DNA from: Frankia sp. QA3
GTDB taxonomy: Bacteria > Actinomycetota > Actinomycetes > Frankiales > Frankiaceae
Assembly: GCF_000262465.1 (NCBI RefSeq)
Contig: NZ_CM001489.1
Location: forward strand, 4,407,056 to 4,471,055
Length of the DNA: 64,000 bases
Direction: 5' to 3'
Every line of letters begins with the position of its first letter. The first letter of the stretch is position 1. Made by a program: the position numbers and the translations under genes. Below the pieces are notes generated by a model that was given only the letters and a program-made list of their open reading frames with translations, was not told where the DNA came from and searched no databases. This document shows, in pieces, positions 1-8,268 of this stretch.

Positions 1-871
1 CGGCCGTTCCCGGCGGCGCGGGTGCGGGCATGGATGAGGCCGCGGACGCGGAAAAGCCTGTGGGCGCCGATGAGCCTGTGGGCGCGGCCGGCGGGTAGGC
101 GGCCTGCCGCGGTGCCACGACCGGGTAGGGCGCCTGTGGTTGGGATGACAGCGGCGTCGGACCGGTCCGGGGCCCGGTCGCGGGGACCGGGCGGGCGGAG
201 ATCGGGAAACCACCGGTGAACGGGTCGGTGTAGCCGCCGGCGGGCGCGGCGGGCCGCGGCGAGCCACCGACGCGCACCGAGTCCGAAGGCGGGCCGTCCC
301 ACTCCTGCTGGCCGCCCGCCGTCTGCTGGCCACCCCGTGTCTGCTGACCAGCCAACGCCTGCTGACCAGCCAACGCCTGTTGGCCACCTGGCCCAGGCCG
401 ACCACCGACCGCCGGCGGGCCAGCCCGGTCGACGTCGGCGCCCGGTCGGGCGTGCGCGGCGGCCGGCCCGGTGCCCACGGGTGCGGGCGGCGCCGGTGGT
501 GACATCGACGGCAGGTTGGTCATCGGCCGGGAGCCGGTCGGCGGGGCCGCGTCGACCGGGGGCGTCACGGAGATCGCCGAAGGGCCACCGCCGGCCCGCG
601 GCGCCGGACCGTCCCAGGTGCTGGTGACATCGAAGGGATCGGCGCGGTGCGGCGGCCCGGCGGGCGGCACCGCGGCGGCGGTCTGCGGCGCGGGGGACTG
701 CGGCGCGGGTGACTGCGGCGGCCAAGGGGTCGGAGCGAAGGACGCCGGGGGCGGCGCGGCGGAGGGGCGGGGCTCGGGCTCGCCGACCCGCTCGACGGCG
801 AAGAAGTCGTCGTCACGGCGCGGCGGAGCTGGCACGACCGGCCCGTTGATGTCGGCATCGTGGGTCGTCAC
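1..871 (-). CDS. Pro/Ala-rich disordered protein, N-terminal part (runs off window)
   Basis: This is an open minus-strand frame of about 290 codons with no in-frame stop before the window edge, so only the N-terminal part is visible. The GTG start at 871 is the only plausible one after an upstream in-frame TAG near 945, and its ribosome binding site is weak. The product begins VTTHDADINGPVV and is dominated by Pro, Ala, Gly and Gln. It contains short repeats, PQSPAPQSPAPQT near residue 50 and four Q-Q-containing hexads of the ALAGQQ type in the middle. No domain, signal peptide or membrane segment is visible in this part. Codon third positions are strongly G/C, as expected for a real gene. 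The globular part, if any, lies outside the window, so no function can be given. Confidence 0.55.
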   Translation of the reverse strand, partial: MTTHDADINGPVVPAPPRRDDDFFAVERVGEPEPRPSAAPPPASFAPTPWPPQSPAPQSPAPQTAAAVPPAGPPHRADPFDVTSTWDGPAPRAGGGPSAISVTPPVDAAPPTGSRPMTNLPSMSPPAPPAPVGTGPAAAHARPGADVDRAGPPAVGGRPGPGGQQALAGQQALAGQQTRGGQQTAGGQQEWDGPPSDSVRVGGSPRPAAPAGGYTDPFTGGFPISARPVPATGPRTGPTPLSSQPQAPYPVVAPRQAAYPPAAPTGSSAPTGFSASAASSMPAPAPPGTA

Positions 872-1265
872 CGGGCTGTCACCCGCCGCTGGGCGCGGGT
901 GGCCGGGACGGGGGACAGACGGCCCTCGGGTCCCTTCGCGGGGCTACGGTGCATGGTCATCGGGCGGCATCTCCTGCCCCCCAGATCAGCACGATGTGGG
1001 CAGCCATCGTGTGGACGTGCATTGTCGGAACCGTGTCGTCGCAACCCGCACCCAGCCAGATCAGTCGGTCGGGAGCAGCGCCGCTCGGAGAGGTGAGATC
1101 CCGGCATGCGGCACCGTGCACCACCTCGCCGTGACCGTGTGGCTATGCGTGATGGACGTCCTACCGTATGGCCGACAAGAAAGCAATAGCTCTCTGGTTG
1201 GTCGCCCATGAGCCCGGAAGAATATGTGGTAATAGCTCCGTCTGACCACTGTACACGGGTTGCGG
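872..1265. other. Intergenic region, no gene seen
   Basis: This 394-bp gap lies between two minus-strand genes. The stretch 1140-1265 is less GC-rich than its surroundings, which would suit a promoter for the leftward gene starting at 871. I could not assign convincing -35 and -10 boxes. A 133-codon minus-strand frame (868-1269) crosses it, but its composition is not protein-like. Confidence 0.5.
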
Positions 1266-2642
1266 TCATCGTTTGTCACGGCAGGCGGCGTACATCTCGC
1301 GCACGATCCGCCGCGACGACTCCGACTGGACGCTGGCGTTGAACCGCTTGTACTCCTCCTCCGTGTAGGTGGACTCCAATTTGTCCAGCGTGCAGGTGCA
1401 GTAGCCCTCGTTGCCGTTGCTGACGTCCAGGCAGGAGCTGAGGTACGCCTCACGGACGTCCTTGGTGTAATGGCCCTTGCCGGCTGCCGTGGCGCCCGCG
1501 GACGACCCGCCGTCCGAGCCGCCCCCGCCGAGGGCGAGGAATCCCGCGACGCCAAGGCCCACGCAGACCAGCACAACGATGGCCGCGATCAGCAGCGGGG
1601 GACGCTCGCGCGCCTGCCGGAGGAACCCACCGACCCGACCTGCCAGCCCGCCCGCGGCGGCCTGGCGGTCCACCGCCGGCGCCGGCCTGCGCGGTCCCGC
1701 CGGCGCCCAGCCGGGCTTGGGCTCGGCGCCGAGCTCCCTGTCGCGGTCGAGTCCCCTGGCGCCGGCGAGCTCCCTGTCGCGGTCGGGCTCGTCGTCGAGG
1801 TCGTCATCCCAGTGCGCCACGCCGGCCGCCCGCGCCGGGGGGGCGCCCACGCCCCCCGCCGCGGAGAAGCGACGGATCTCGCCCGTCGAGTCGGAGTCGC
1901 CCCAGCCCCCAGGGACGCCGGCGGGCCCGGCCGCCCCGGAGCCGGCGACGCCCGCCGGGGTCACCCCGGTGGCCGCCGTCGGGGCGGTCACGTGGGGCGG
2001 GGTGCTCGAGTCATGCGGATCTGCCGCCGGCGCGGTGCCCGTCAGCGCCCACCGGCCGAACTGCCCGGTGCCGCTGTAGGACGCCAGTTCGCCCGTCACC
2101 GCACCGCCGGCAGCAGCCGAGTCGGCACCACCGCTCCCGCCGAGGCCACCCGCCGAACTCGCACCACCGGTCGTGCGGGCGTCACCGGTCAGGCCGGCAC
2201 CAGTCGACGAGCCGGCACCAGCCGGCGGATCGGCCGCGACGGACCCGTCGGGACGGGATGCTCCCGGCCGGAACTCGTGCCGCACCACGGCTGGAGATCC
2301 GAGCGCCGCGGGCCGCGCCGGGGCGGCGGCGCCACGCCCATCGCCCGGCGAACCGGCCGCGTCAGGGCCACCGCCCGGACCTGGGCGAGCCGGCAGGCCC
2401 GCCGTCGCGGCACTGGGGATGCCGCCGGTGCGCGCATCCCCGCCGCCGGGCGGGACGGCGTCGACGGTACCGCCCGCCCGCCCCTGTGCCGCCGCACCGG
2501 ACCCGGCCGTCTGCGCCCGCGCCGCATCGCCGCCGGAGCTGGCCGGCGGCACGGCAGATGACGGCTGCCAGGTCTGGGCGGCTTCATCCCAGAGGTAGGC
2601 GCCGTCATCGCTGACCCAGCGGCCGTGCTCGTCGAGGCGCAT
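1266..2642 (-). CDS. Membrane-anchored protein with long disordered N-terminus and small Cys-containing C-terminal domain
   Basis: The protein is 458 residues. The ATG at 2642 was chosen because AAGGA sits about 8 nt upstream; the frame is open further upstream but without a better start. It opens with a short motif rich in W and D (MRLDEHGRWVSDDGAYLWD), in which a self-description like a WW-type or actinobacterial DUF element can be imagined but not proven. About 290 Ala/Gly/Pro-rich residues follow. One hydrophobic helix (LLIAAIVVLVCVGLGVAGF, about residues 348-370) comes next, and then a C-terminal region of about 85 residues. That region contains a C-x13-CTC pattern and a last Cys before the terminal CRDKR, so disulfides outside the cell are likely. 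Orientation is inferred from the Arg-rich flank before the helix. The function is unknown. Confidence 0.8.
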   Translation of the reverse strand: MRLDEHGRWVSDDGAYLWDEAAQTWQPSSAVPPASSGGDAARAQTAGSGAAAQGRAGGTVDAVPPGGGDARTGGIPSAATAGLPARPGPGGGPDAAGSPGDGRGAAAPARPAALGSPAVVRHEFRPGASRPDGSVAADPPAGAGSSTGAGLTGDARTTGGASSAGGLGGSGGADSAAAGGAVTGELASYSGTGQFGRWALTGTAPAADPHDSSTPPHVTAPTAATGVTPAGVAGSGAAGPAGVPGGWGDSDSTGEIRRFSAAGGVGAPPARAAGVAHWDDDLDDEPDRDRELAGARGLDRDRELGAEPKPGWAPAGPRRPAPAVDRQAAAGGLAGRVGGFLRQARERPPLLIAAIVVLVCVGLGVAGFLALGGGGSDGGSSAGATAAGKGHYTKDVREAYLSSCLDVSNGNEGYCTCTLDKLESTYTEEEYKRFNASVQSESSRRIVREMYAACRDKR

Positions 2643-2831
2643 CTGTCGTCCTTCGTGCCGGAGACGGACGCTCCCAGGGTGCCATGTCCACCGCCGGTCG
2701 GGATCGGCCGGGTACCGCCGCCACCGTCGGGGCATGGACTGTTCTGCCTGAGTCGGGTATCGGCTCACCGCGCGGCCGATCGCCCGCCGGGACGGCCGCG
2801 GCCACCACGGGCGGCAGCGGACCCGGGCCGG

Positions 2832-3962
2832 TCAGGAGGCGGCGGTCACCATGATCTCGGCCTTCTGGAACTCCTTGAGGGTCGCGTACCCCGTCGTCGC
2901 CATCGCGGTCCGCAGGCCCCCGGCCAGGTTGAGCAGGCCCGTTCCGGTGGCCGCGCCGGGCCCTGTGACGATCTGCGCCAGGGTGCCCGTCGGGGTGACC
3001 GGCGCCCACCGGCCGCGCGGCAGATCGGAGTGCAGCACGTCCATCGGCCACATCCCGCCCTGCCCCGGCGCGTCGTGTGCGGCGGCGAGCGCCGCGTCGA
3101 CCATGACCGCGTCGGCGCCGCAGGCGATCGCCTTCGCGACGTCACCGCCCGTCTGCAGGTCGCCATGGGCGACGACGTGGACGTAGCGGCCGCCCGACTC
3201 GTCGAGGTAGCGCATCCGGGCTCCCGCGGCATCCGCGATCGCCGTGGCGAGCGGGACTCCGACACCGAGCACGTCATGGGTCCGGTCGCCCAGCCCCGAG
3301 CCGACGCCGACGATGACCCCGGCGGCGCCGGTCCGCATCAGGTGCAGGGCGGTCGAGAACGACGCGCACCCACCGACCAGCACCGGGATGTCCAGCTCGC
3401 CGATGAACTGCTTGAGGTTGAGGGGCTCGCTGCGTCGGGACTGGTGCTCGGCCGACACCGCCGTGCCGTGAATGACCAGCAGGTCGACGCCGGCCGCCAG
3501 CACGTACCGGCTCAGCGCCCGGACCTTCTGCGGGCGCAGCGCCGCGGCGACGACCACCCCGGCGTCGCGCAGCTCGCCGAGACGCTGCGTGATGAGCTCC
3601 GGACGCACCGGGGACTCGTACAGCGCGCGCAGCCGTTCGGTCGCCGACTGCGGGCCCTCCTTGGCGCCGATCTCACTGAGTTCGGCGATGTGGTTCTCGG
3701 GCTGCTCGTACCGGGTCCACAGCCCCTCGACGTGCAGGACGCCGAGCCCGCCGAGCCGGCCGAGCGCGATCGCCGACTCCGGCGAGGTGACGGCGTCGGC
3801 GGCGGCCGCCACCAGCGGCAGGTCGAAGCGGTAGGCGTCGATCTCCCAGGCCAGTGAGACGTCCTGCGGGTCACGGGTCCGACGCGACGGGACGATGCCG
3901 ACGGCGTCGAGACCGTACGCGACCCGCGCGTTCTTGCCGATACCGATCTCGACCTCTGCCAC
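2832..3962 (-). CDS. guaB3: GuaB3 family IMP dehydrogenase-related protein
   Basis: A 376-residue TIM-barrel protein of the IMPDH/GMP reductase superfamily, of the shorter actinobacterial GuaB3 type that lacks the CBS pair. The GTG at 3962 is set by AGGAGG about 10 nt upstream. Visible family features are the N-terminal LPLVAAAADAVTS segment, the phosphate-binding stretch GGRYVHVVAHGDLQTGG and CGADAVMVD. Where GuaB has GSICTTR, this protein has SGLGDRTH in an alignment of equal length, so the catalytic Cys is replaced by Asp. An IMPDH-type thioimidate reaction is therefore unlikely. The paralogue guaB lies immediately upstream with a 390-bp gap, the same order as in M. tuberculosis (Rv3410c/Rv3411c). 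It may have another purine-nucleotide role or a structural one; the activity is not known from the sequence. Confidence 0.9.
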   Translation of the reverse strand: MAEVEIGIGKNARVAYGLDAVGIVPSRRTRDPQDVSLAWEIDAYRFDLPLVAAAADAVTSPESAIALGRLGGLGVLHVEGLWTRYEQPENHIAELSEIGAKEGPQSATERLRALYESPVRPELITQRLGELRDAGVVVAAALRPQKVRALSRYVLAAGVDLLVIHGTAVSAEHQSRRSEPLNLKQFIGELDIPVLVGGCASFSTALHLMRTGAAGVIVGVGSGLGDRTHDVLGVGVPLATAIADAAGARMRYLDESGGRYVHVVAHGDLQTGGDVAKAIACGADAVMVDAALAAAHDAPGQGGMWPMDVLHSDLPRGRWAPVTPTGTLAQIVTGPGAATGTGLLNLAGGLRTAMATTGYATLKEFQKAEIMVTAAS

Positions 3963-4352
3963 TGCTGGCGCCTCCTGGTTGGGCCGGCGGCCTCGCGCCG
4001 GCCGGACACTGACGTACCTGCTGCATCGCCCGCGCCGCCCCGCCACCCCACCGCCCGGGTGGCCGCTGCCGGCCGCGGCCTGCCGGGCCCACCACCGACC
4101 GGAGCCGGGACCGCCGCCGGCCGGGCCCTGCCTCACCGCCGATCGGCACGCCGGATCACCGGCGCCCGGGACGACCAGGGGCGACGGCGGGCGGGACCGC
4201 GGTCGACCCGCCTCGGGACGGCCTCGACCGGGGCCGGGATGGACACGGTGCCACGATCGGCCGGAGCCGGGCCACCTCCGCCGCGCGGGTGCGACGGACG
4301 GTCGCCGGACGGGCCGTGCCACCACCACGGGCAGGCACGGCGCGTCCCCAGG
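3963..4352. other. Intergenic region between guaB and guaB3
   Basis: This 390-bp gap is very GC-rich and holds no credible ORF. A short inverted repeat (GCCGGCG with CGCCGGC) at about 3983-4003 would form a hairpin in the guaB3 leader, just upstream of the AGGAGG ribosome binding site. No clear promoter hexamers were found. Confidence 0.5.
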
Positions 4353-5978
4353 TCAGCGCCCGGAGTTGTAGTTCGGCGCCTCGACGGTCATCTGGATGTC
4401 GTGCGGATGGCTCTCGACCAGGCCGGCGGAGGTGATCCGGATCAGCTGCGCATCGTCCTGCAGCCGCCGGATGGTCGGCGAGCCGGTGTACCCCATCGCG
4501 GCCCGCAGCCCGCCGACGAGCTGGTGCGCCACGGCCGCGAGCGGGCCGCGGTAGGGCACCTGGCCCTCGACGCCCTCCGGGACGAGCTTGTCGTCGGAGA
4601 GCACGTCGTCCTGGAAGTAGCGGTCCTTCGAGTAGGAACGAGCCCCGCCCCGGCTACGCATCGCGGCGAGCGACCCCATGCCGCGGTAAGCCTTGTACTG
4701 CTTGCCGTTGATGAAGATCAGCTCACCCGGGCTCTCGTCGACGCCGGCGAGCAGGCTGCCCAGCATGACCGTGTCCGCCCCGACCGCGATGGCCTTCGCG
4801 ATGTCGCCGGAGTACTGCAGGCCACCGTCCCCGATCACCGGCACGCCGTGCTCGCGGGCGACCCGGGACGCCTCGTAGATCGCCGTCACCTGGGGAACGC
4901 CGACCCCGGAGACCACCCGGGTGGTGCAGATCGAACCGGGACCCACGCCGACCTTGATCGCGTCCGCGCCCGCGGCGATGAGCGCCGCCGCGCCCGCGCC
5001 GGTCGCGACGTTGCCGCCGATCACGTCCAGCGGCCGGCCGTTGGCCCCGGTCGGGATGTCGGTCTTGATCCGGCGGACCATGTCGGGCACCGCCCGCTGG
5101 TGGCCGTGGGCGGTGTCCACGATGAGGAAGTCGACCCCCGCCGCGACGAGGACCTGGGCCCGCTTGTAGGCGTCCTCGCCCACCCCGATCGCGGCGCCGA
5201 CCATCAGCCGGCCGTCGGCGTCCTTGGTGGCGTGCGGGTACTGCTCACGCTTGGTGAAGTCCTTGACCGTGATCAGTCCGCGCAGCCGGCCCTGGTCGTC
5301 GACGATCGGCAGCTTCTCGATCTTGTGGCGGTGCAGCAGCCCCAGCGCGTCATCGGGCGACACGCCGACGGGCGCGGTGATCAGCGGCATCGGCGTCATG
5401 ACGTCGGACACCCGGCGGGAGTAGTCCCGCTCGAAGCGGATGTCGCGGTTGGTCACGATGCCGACGAGCCGGCCGTCCGGCTCGGTCACCGGTACACCCG
5501 AGATGCGGTAGCGCGCCATGAGCACGTTCGCGTCCTCGAGGGTGGCCTCCGCCCCGCAGGTCACCGGCGCGGTGATCATCCCGGACTCGGACCGCTTCAC
5601 CATGTCGACCTGCTGCGCCTGCTCGTCGATCGAGAGGTTGCGGTGCAGCACCCCGACGCCGCCCTGGCGCGCCATCGCGATCGCCATCCGCGCCTCGGTC
5701 ACCGTGTCCATCGCGGAGGACACCAGGGGCACGGCGAGGGAGATCGAACGCGACAGCCGGGTCGTGGTGTCGGCCTCGGCGGGCACGAGATCGGAGGCCG
5801 CCGGCAGCAGCAGGACGTCGTCGAAGGTCAGGCCCAGCATCGCCAGCTTCGGCGGCACCGGCGCCGCATCGGCTCCCAGCAGGTCCACCTGGGAATCGGT
5901 CGAGCCGCCCACTGACGTCGCGCGAGCCGACGCGAGGGGAGCCGACGTGGAGTGATCGGTGGCGACGGGAGCGTTCAT
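4353..5978 (-). CDS. guaB: IMP dehydrogenase
   Basis: It catalyses NAD-dependent oxidation of IMP to XMP, the first committed step of GMP synthesis, in the cytoplasm as a tetramer or octamer. The product is 541 residues. The ATG at 5978 has GGAAGG 7 nt upstream. After about 45 disordered residues the barrel begins at LTFDDVLLLP. Two CBS domains follow at about residues 140-255, and the catalytic loop GSICTTR is at about residue 350. The flap and the distal motif (GMGSLAAM, then a Tyr-rich segment) are intact. The C-terminus ends VEAPNYNSGR. It lies upstream of guaB3 and diverges from the DUF5319 gene, an arrangement conserved in actinobacteria. All key residues are present, so assignment is secure. 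Confidence 0.97.
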   Translation of the reverse strand: MNAPVATDHSTSAPLASARATSVGGSTDSQVDLLGADAAPVPPKLAMLGLTFDDVLLLPAASDLVPAEADTTTRLSRSISLAVPLVSSAMDTVTEARMAIAMARQGGVGVLHRNLSIDEQAQQVDMVKRSESGMITAPVTCGAEATLEDANVLMARYRISGVPVTEPDGRLVGIVTNRDIRFERDYSRRVSDVMTPMPLITAPVGVSPDDALGLLHRHKIEKLPIVDDQGRLRGLITVKDFTKREQYPHATKDADGRLMVGAAIGVGEDAYKRAQVLVAAGVDFLIVDTAHGHQRAVPDMVRRIKTDIPTGANGRPLDVIGGNVATGAGAAALIAAGADAIKVGVGPGSICTTRVVSGVGVPQVTAIYEASRVAREHGVPVIGDGGLQYSGDIAKAIAVGADTVMLGSLLAGVDESPGELIFINGKQYKAYRGMGSLAAMRSRGGARSYSKDRYFQDDVLSDDKLVPEGVEGQVPYRGPLAAVAHQLVGGLRAAMGYTGSPTIRRLQDDAQLIRITSAGLVESHPHDIQMTVEAPNYNSGR

Positions 5979-6359
5979 GGCACCTTCCGTTCCGCGTTGA
6001 CCGGTGCCGCGGCGCTGGGGACCCGCCCGGCGGCCACGGCCCCGCCGGGCGCCTGGTGGGCAGCCGGCCCGGCCGCCCACCAGGCGAAACGGGGCATCGA
6101 CCCGTTGCCGGCGAGCCGGTCGCCGGGTGGCGGCATGTACACCATCGTAGAGGTCGGCGGCGCTTATGGGCGGTTGCGGCGTGACGGAGATCGCGGCGGA
6201 CCCGCCGGAAGCACGGGGAGCGTGGGGACTTCCGCCGGCCAGCCGGCACCACGTGGGTTGAGCAACAGGAGACGGACCTACACGGACCTGTCCACAAGCA
6301 CCGCACAACGGTGCCGAGACTCCTGATCGGGACCACTAAGCAGTCCGGGCAAGCGTAGC
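5979..6359. promoter_or_regulatory. Divergent intergenic region guaB / DUF5319
   Basis: This 381-bp region must hold the promoters for guaB (leftward) and the DUF5319 gene (rightward). A small hairpin GCACCG/CGGTGC lies at about 6299-6315. I could not identify convincing -35/-10 pairs or a known riboswitch. No purine-riboswitch core is visible. Confidence 0.4.
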
Positions 6360-6776
6360 GTGGTCGACGTGAGCGACGAGCCTGTCGACCCCTTCGCGGG
6401 TGACCCCGAGGATCCGGCCGCCGAGCTCGCGCGCCTCGACTCCGTCGACGACCTCGACCTGCTCGAACCGCTGTCCTTGCACGAGCGGGAAGAGGTCCTC
6501 GCCGAGCTGGGAGACCTCGACGTCTTCCGCACGCTGCTCGAGCCGCGCGGCTACCGCGGCCTCGTCGTCGACTGCGAGGGCTGCGCCGAGCCCCACTACT
6601 TCGACTGGGAACTGCTTGCCGGCAACCTGCGCAACCTCCTCAACGAGGGGCGGACGCGCGTCCACGAGCCGGCCTTCTCTCCTGATCCGTCGTGCTATGT
6701 GAGCTGGGAGTACGCCCGCGGCTTCGCCGACGGCGTCTACGAGGCATCCGCCGCCTCGGAGGCAGACTCCCGCTGA
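6360..6776 (+). CDS. DUF5319 family protein
   Basis: An acidic 138-residue protein matching the actinobacterial DUF5319 family, whose gene sits next to guaB in Mycobacterium (Rv3412) and Streptomyces. The conserved core runs from LSLHEREEVLAELGDL through VDCEGCAEPHYFDWELL to SCYVSWEYARGFADG. The CEGC pair and a third Cys could bind metal or form a redox pair; this is inference. The start is taken as GTG at 6360, although GTG at 6369 (VSDEPVDPF) is equally possible because no good ribosome binding site precedes either. It is transcribed away from guaB. There is no signal peptide or membrane segment, so it is probably cytoplasmic. Its function is not established. Confidence 0.9.
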   Translation: MVDVSDEPVDPFAGDPEDPAAELARLDSVDDLDLLEPLSLHEREEVLAELGDLDVFRTLLEPRGYRGLVVDCEGCAEPHYFDWELLAGNLRNLLNEGRTRVHEPAFSPDPSCYVSWEYARGFADGVYEASAASEADSR

Positions 6777-7657
6777 GCGCCCGGCCGCGTCCCGGCCGGC
6801 GCAGGAGCTCCGCGGGCGGAGTTGGAGGCCGCCCGCGGCCCAGGCCGCGCCATCGGGGCGCCTGGGTTTCACTGCGCCGTCGCCCGCCCCCGCCCACCGC
6901 TGCCGCGGGCGTTGCGGCGGCGTGCCCCTGACGCGCCGCTGGGCCGCCGCGGCTCGCCTGCGCCGTACGGGCCCCCTCCCCGGGAAGATCCCATGGGCTG
7001 TCTGAGCCCCTGGAGCCGTCGGCCGAGGCGGTCGCGCCGGGCTCTGGGCGCCGTCCCAGCGGCGCCGCCCGCCCCGTCGGCGCGCCGCCACTACGACTTT
7101 CGGGCCAGGCCGGACTGTCCTTTCCCGGACAGTTCGAGCCGGCGACCGGCACCACCCCCGCTCATTGGCACGTCCCTGCCAGCCGGGGCCGACCTGCCAC
7201 GCTTCCCGCACACCCGATCGTGGTCGTCCTGTTCGTCCGGTGATGCTCGCCCGCGCCGGGGATCGGCCGGCGCGCGGTAGGCCCGCGGCGACCCCAAATC
7301 CGGCGCCCACCTGCGATGTTCCGGCATGGCCGTGTGACCAGGCGATCGCCGGGGTAGGCGAATCACCGTCCACGAAGTTATCTGCCGGATCCACGGACTC
7401 GACGTCCCTCCCGGCCCGGGACCCGTCCGGGCAGCCGGTCGCACCGATCGGGAGGGGTCGGCCCGGCCGCGGAACTGCCGGACGGCCCGTGGACCCGCGC
7501 CGCGTCCGGGCGGGGCTGTGCCAGCTCGGCACACCGGACCTGACGGCAGACGGCGCGGGGTCGCCCGGGTGAATTTTTCAAGATCACCGAGAGGGTGACC
7601 AGTACTACGGTGAGCCCGCGGCGCTTGCCGCTCAGGTCGAAAGGGGGGCTCAGGCCG
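6777..7657. other. Long gene-free gap between DUF5319 gene and whiB
   Basis: This 881-bp gap sits where M. tuberculosis and Streptomyces carry sigD and its anti-sigma gene. Several frames are open in both strands because of the GC content, but none has a sigma-factor motif, a sensible start or coherent composition. A terminator-like hairpin is near its left end. The last 100 bp presumably hold the whiB promoter, and a small inverted repeat TCACC-gaga-GGGTGA lies at about 7584-7600. Confidence 0.55.
6810..6838 (+). terminator. Hairpin terminator after DUF5319 gene
   Basis: CCGCGGGCGG at 6810-6819 pairs perfectly with CCGCCCGCGG at 6829-6838 across a 9-nt loop, 34 nt after the stop codon. There is no T-run, as is usual in high-GC actinobacteria. 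Confidence 0.6.
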
Positions 7658-7990
7658 ATGACCGACGTCCGACGACTTCCAGGGCCCGGCGCGGAGAAGT
7701 GGGAGTGGCAGCTGCATGGCGCGTGCCGCGGGGAGAGCACCGAACTCTTCTTCCACCCGGAGGGCGAACGCGGACCGGCCCGGGCCGCCCGCGAGGCCGC
7801 GGCCAAGGCGATCTGCGCCCGGTGCCCGGTCATTCGCGCCTGCGGGGAGTACGCACTGACCGCCCGGGAGCCCTACGGCGTCTGGGGCGGGCTCAGCGAG
7901 TCGGAACGGGAGGCGATTCTCACCGGCCGCTCGCGGCGGGGGGCGGCTCGCCGCGTCCCCGCCCGGCCGGGGCTCGCACCGGCCTGCTGA
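7658..7990 (+). CDS. whiB3: WhiB family iron-sulfur regulator (WhiB3/WhiD type)
   Basis: A 110-residue WhiB-like protein that binds a 4Fe-4S cluster and acts with the housekeeping sigma factor as a redox-sensitive transcription regulator. The four cluster ligands are Cys23, Cys53, Cys56 and Cys62 (the CxxC pair is CARC). The G-V-W-G-G turn is at 74-78, followed by a basic C-terminal tail (RSRRGAARR) for DNA binding. The ATG at 7658 has AAGGGGGG 10 nt upstream; a 21-codon upstream extension is open but lacks support. The subclass comes from position, since WhiB3 in M. tuberculosis and WhiD in Streptomyces lie between guaB and groEL1 in this same order. By homology, roles in stationary phase, redox control or sporulation are likely. 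Confidence 0.92.
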   Translation: MTDVRRLPGPGAEKWEWQLHGACRGESTELFFHPEGERGPARAAREAAAKAICARCPVIRACGEYALTAREPYGVWGGLSESEREAILTGRSRRGAARRVPARPGLAPAC

Positions 7991-8164
7991 CCCGCCCGGC
8001 GGTCGGGTGCCGACATGGCCGGACTTCCGATCCCGGTCGTGCCGATCACCCGCGACGGGTGAGCGGGCCCGGGGCCCTGTTCCACCCAGCCTTTCGGGTG
8101 GCGCGCGGCGGCAGCCGTCGCCCACCGGACAGCCCGCCGCCGGACAGGTGCCCGGGACGACGAC

Positions 8165-8201
8165 GGCCCGGTCGGGCCCCTGAACGGGGTCCGGCCGGGC
8201 C
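8165..8201. terminator. Bidirectional hairpin terminator between whiB and groEL
   Basis: A 16-bp stem (two G-U wobbles) forms between 8165-8180 and 8186-8201 around a TGAAC loop, between two convergent genes. It could end both the whiB and the groEL transcripts. Confidence 0.7.
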
Positions 8202-8268
8202 GCTTCGCTGTCGCGGGCGGGGCGCCGGCTGGAGTGTCGCCCGGCCGGGCCCCGCTGGACGGCTCAGG

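Noticed and set aside
868..1269. A 133-codon minus-strand frame between two genes
   Set aside because: It is rich in Arg, Cys and His without pattern, and has no ribosome binding site; judged intergenic.
6336..7532. A 398-codon minus-strand frame across the DUF5319 gene and the following gap
   Set aside because: It overlaps a well-supported plus-strand gene and shows no sigma-factor or other domain.
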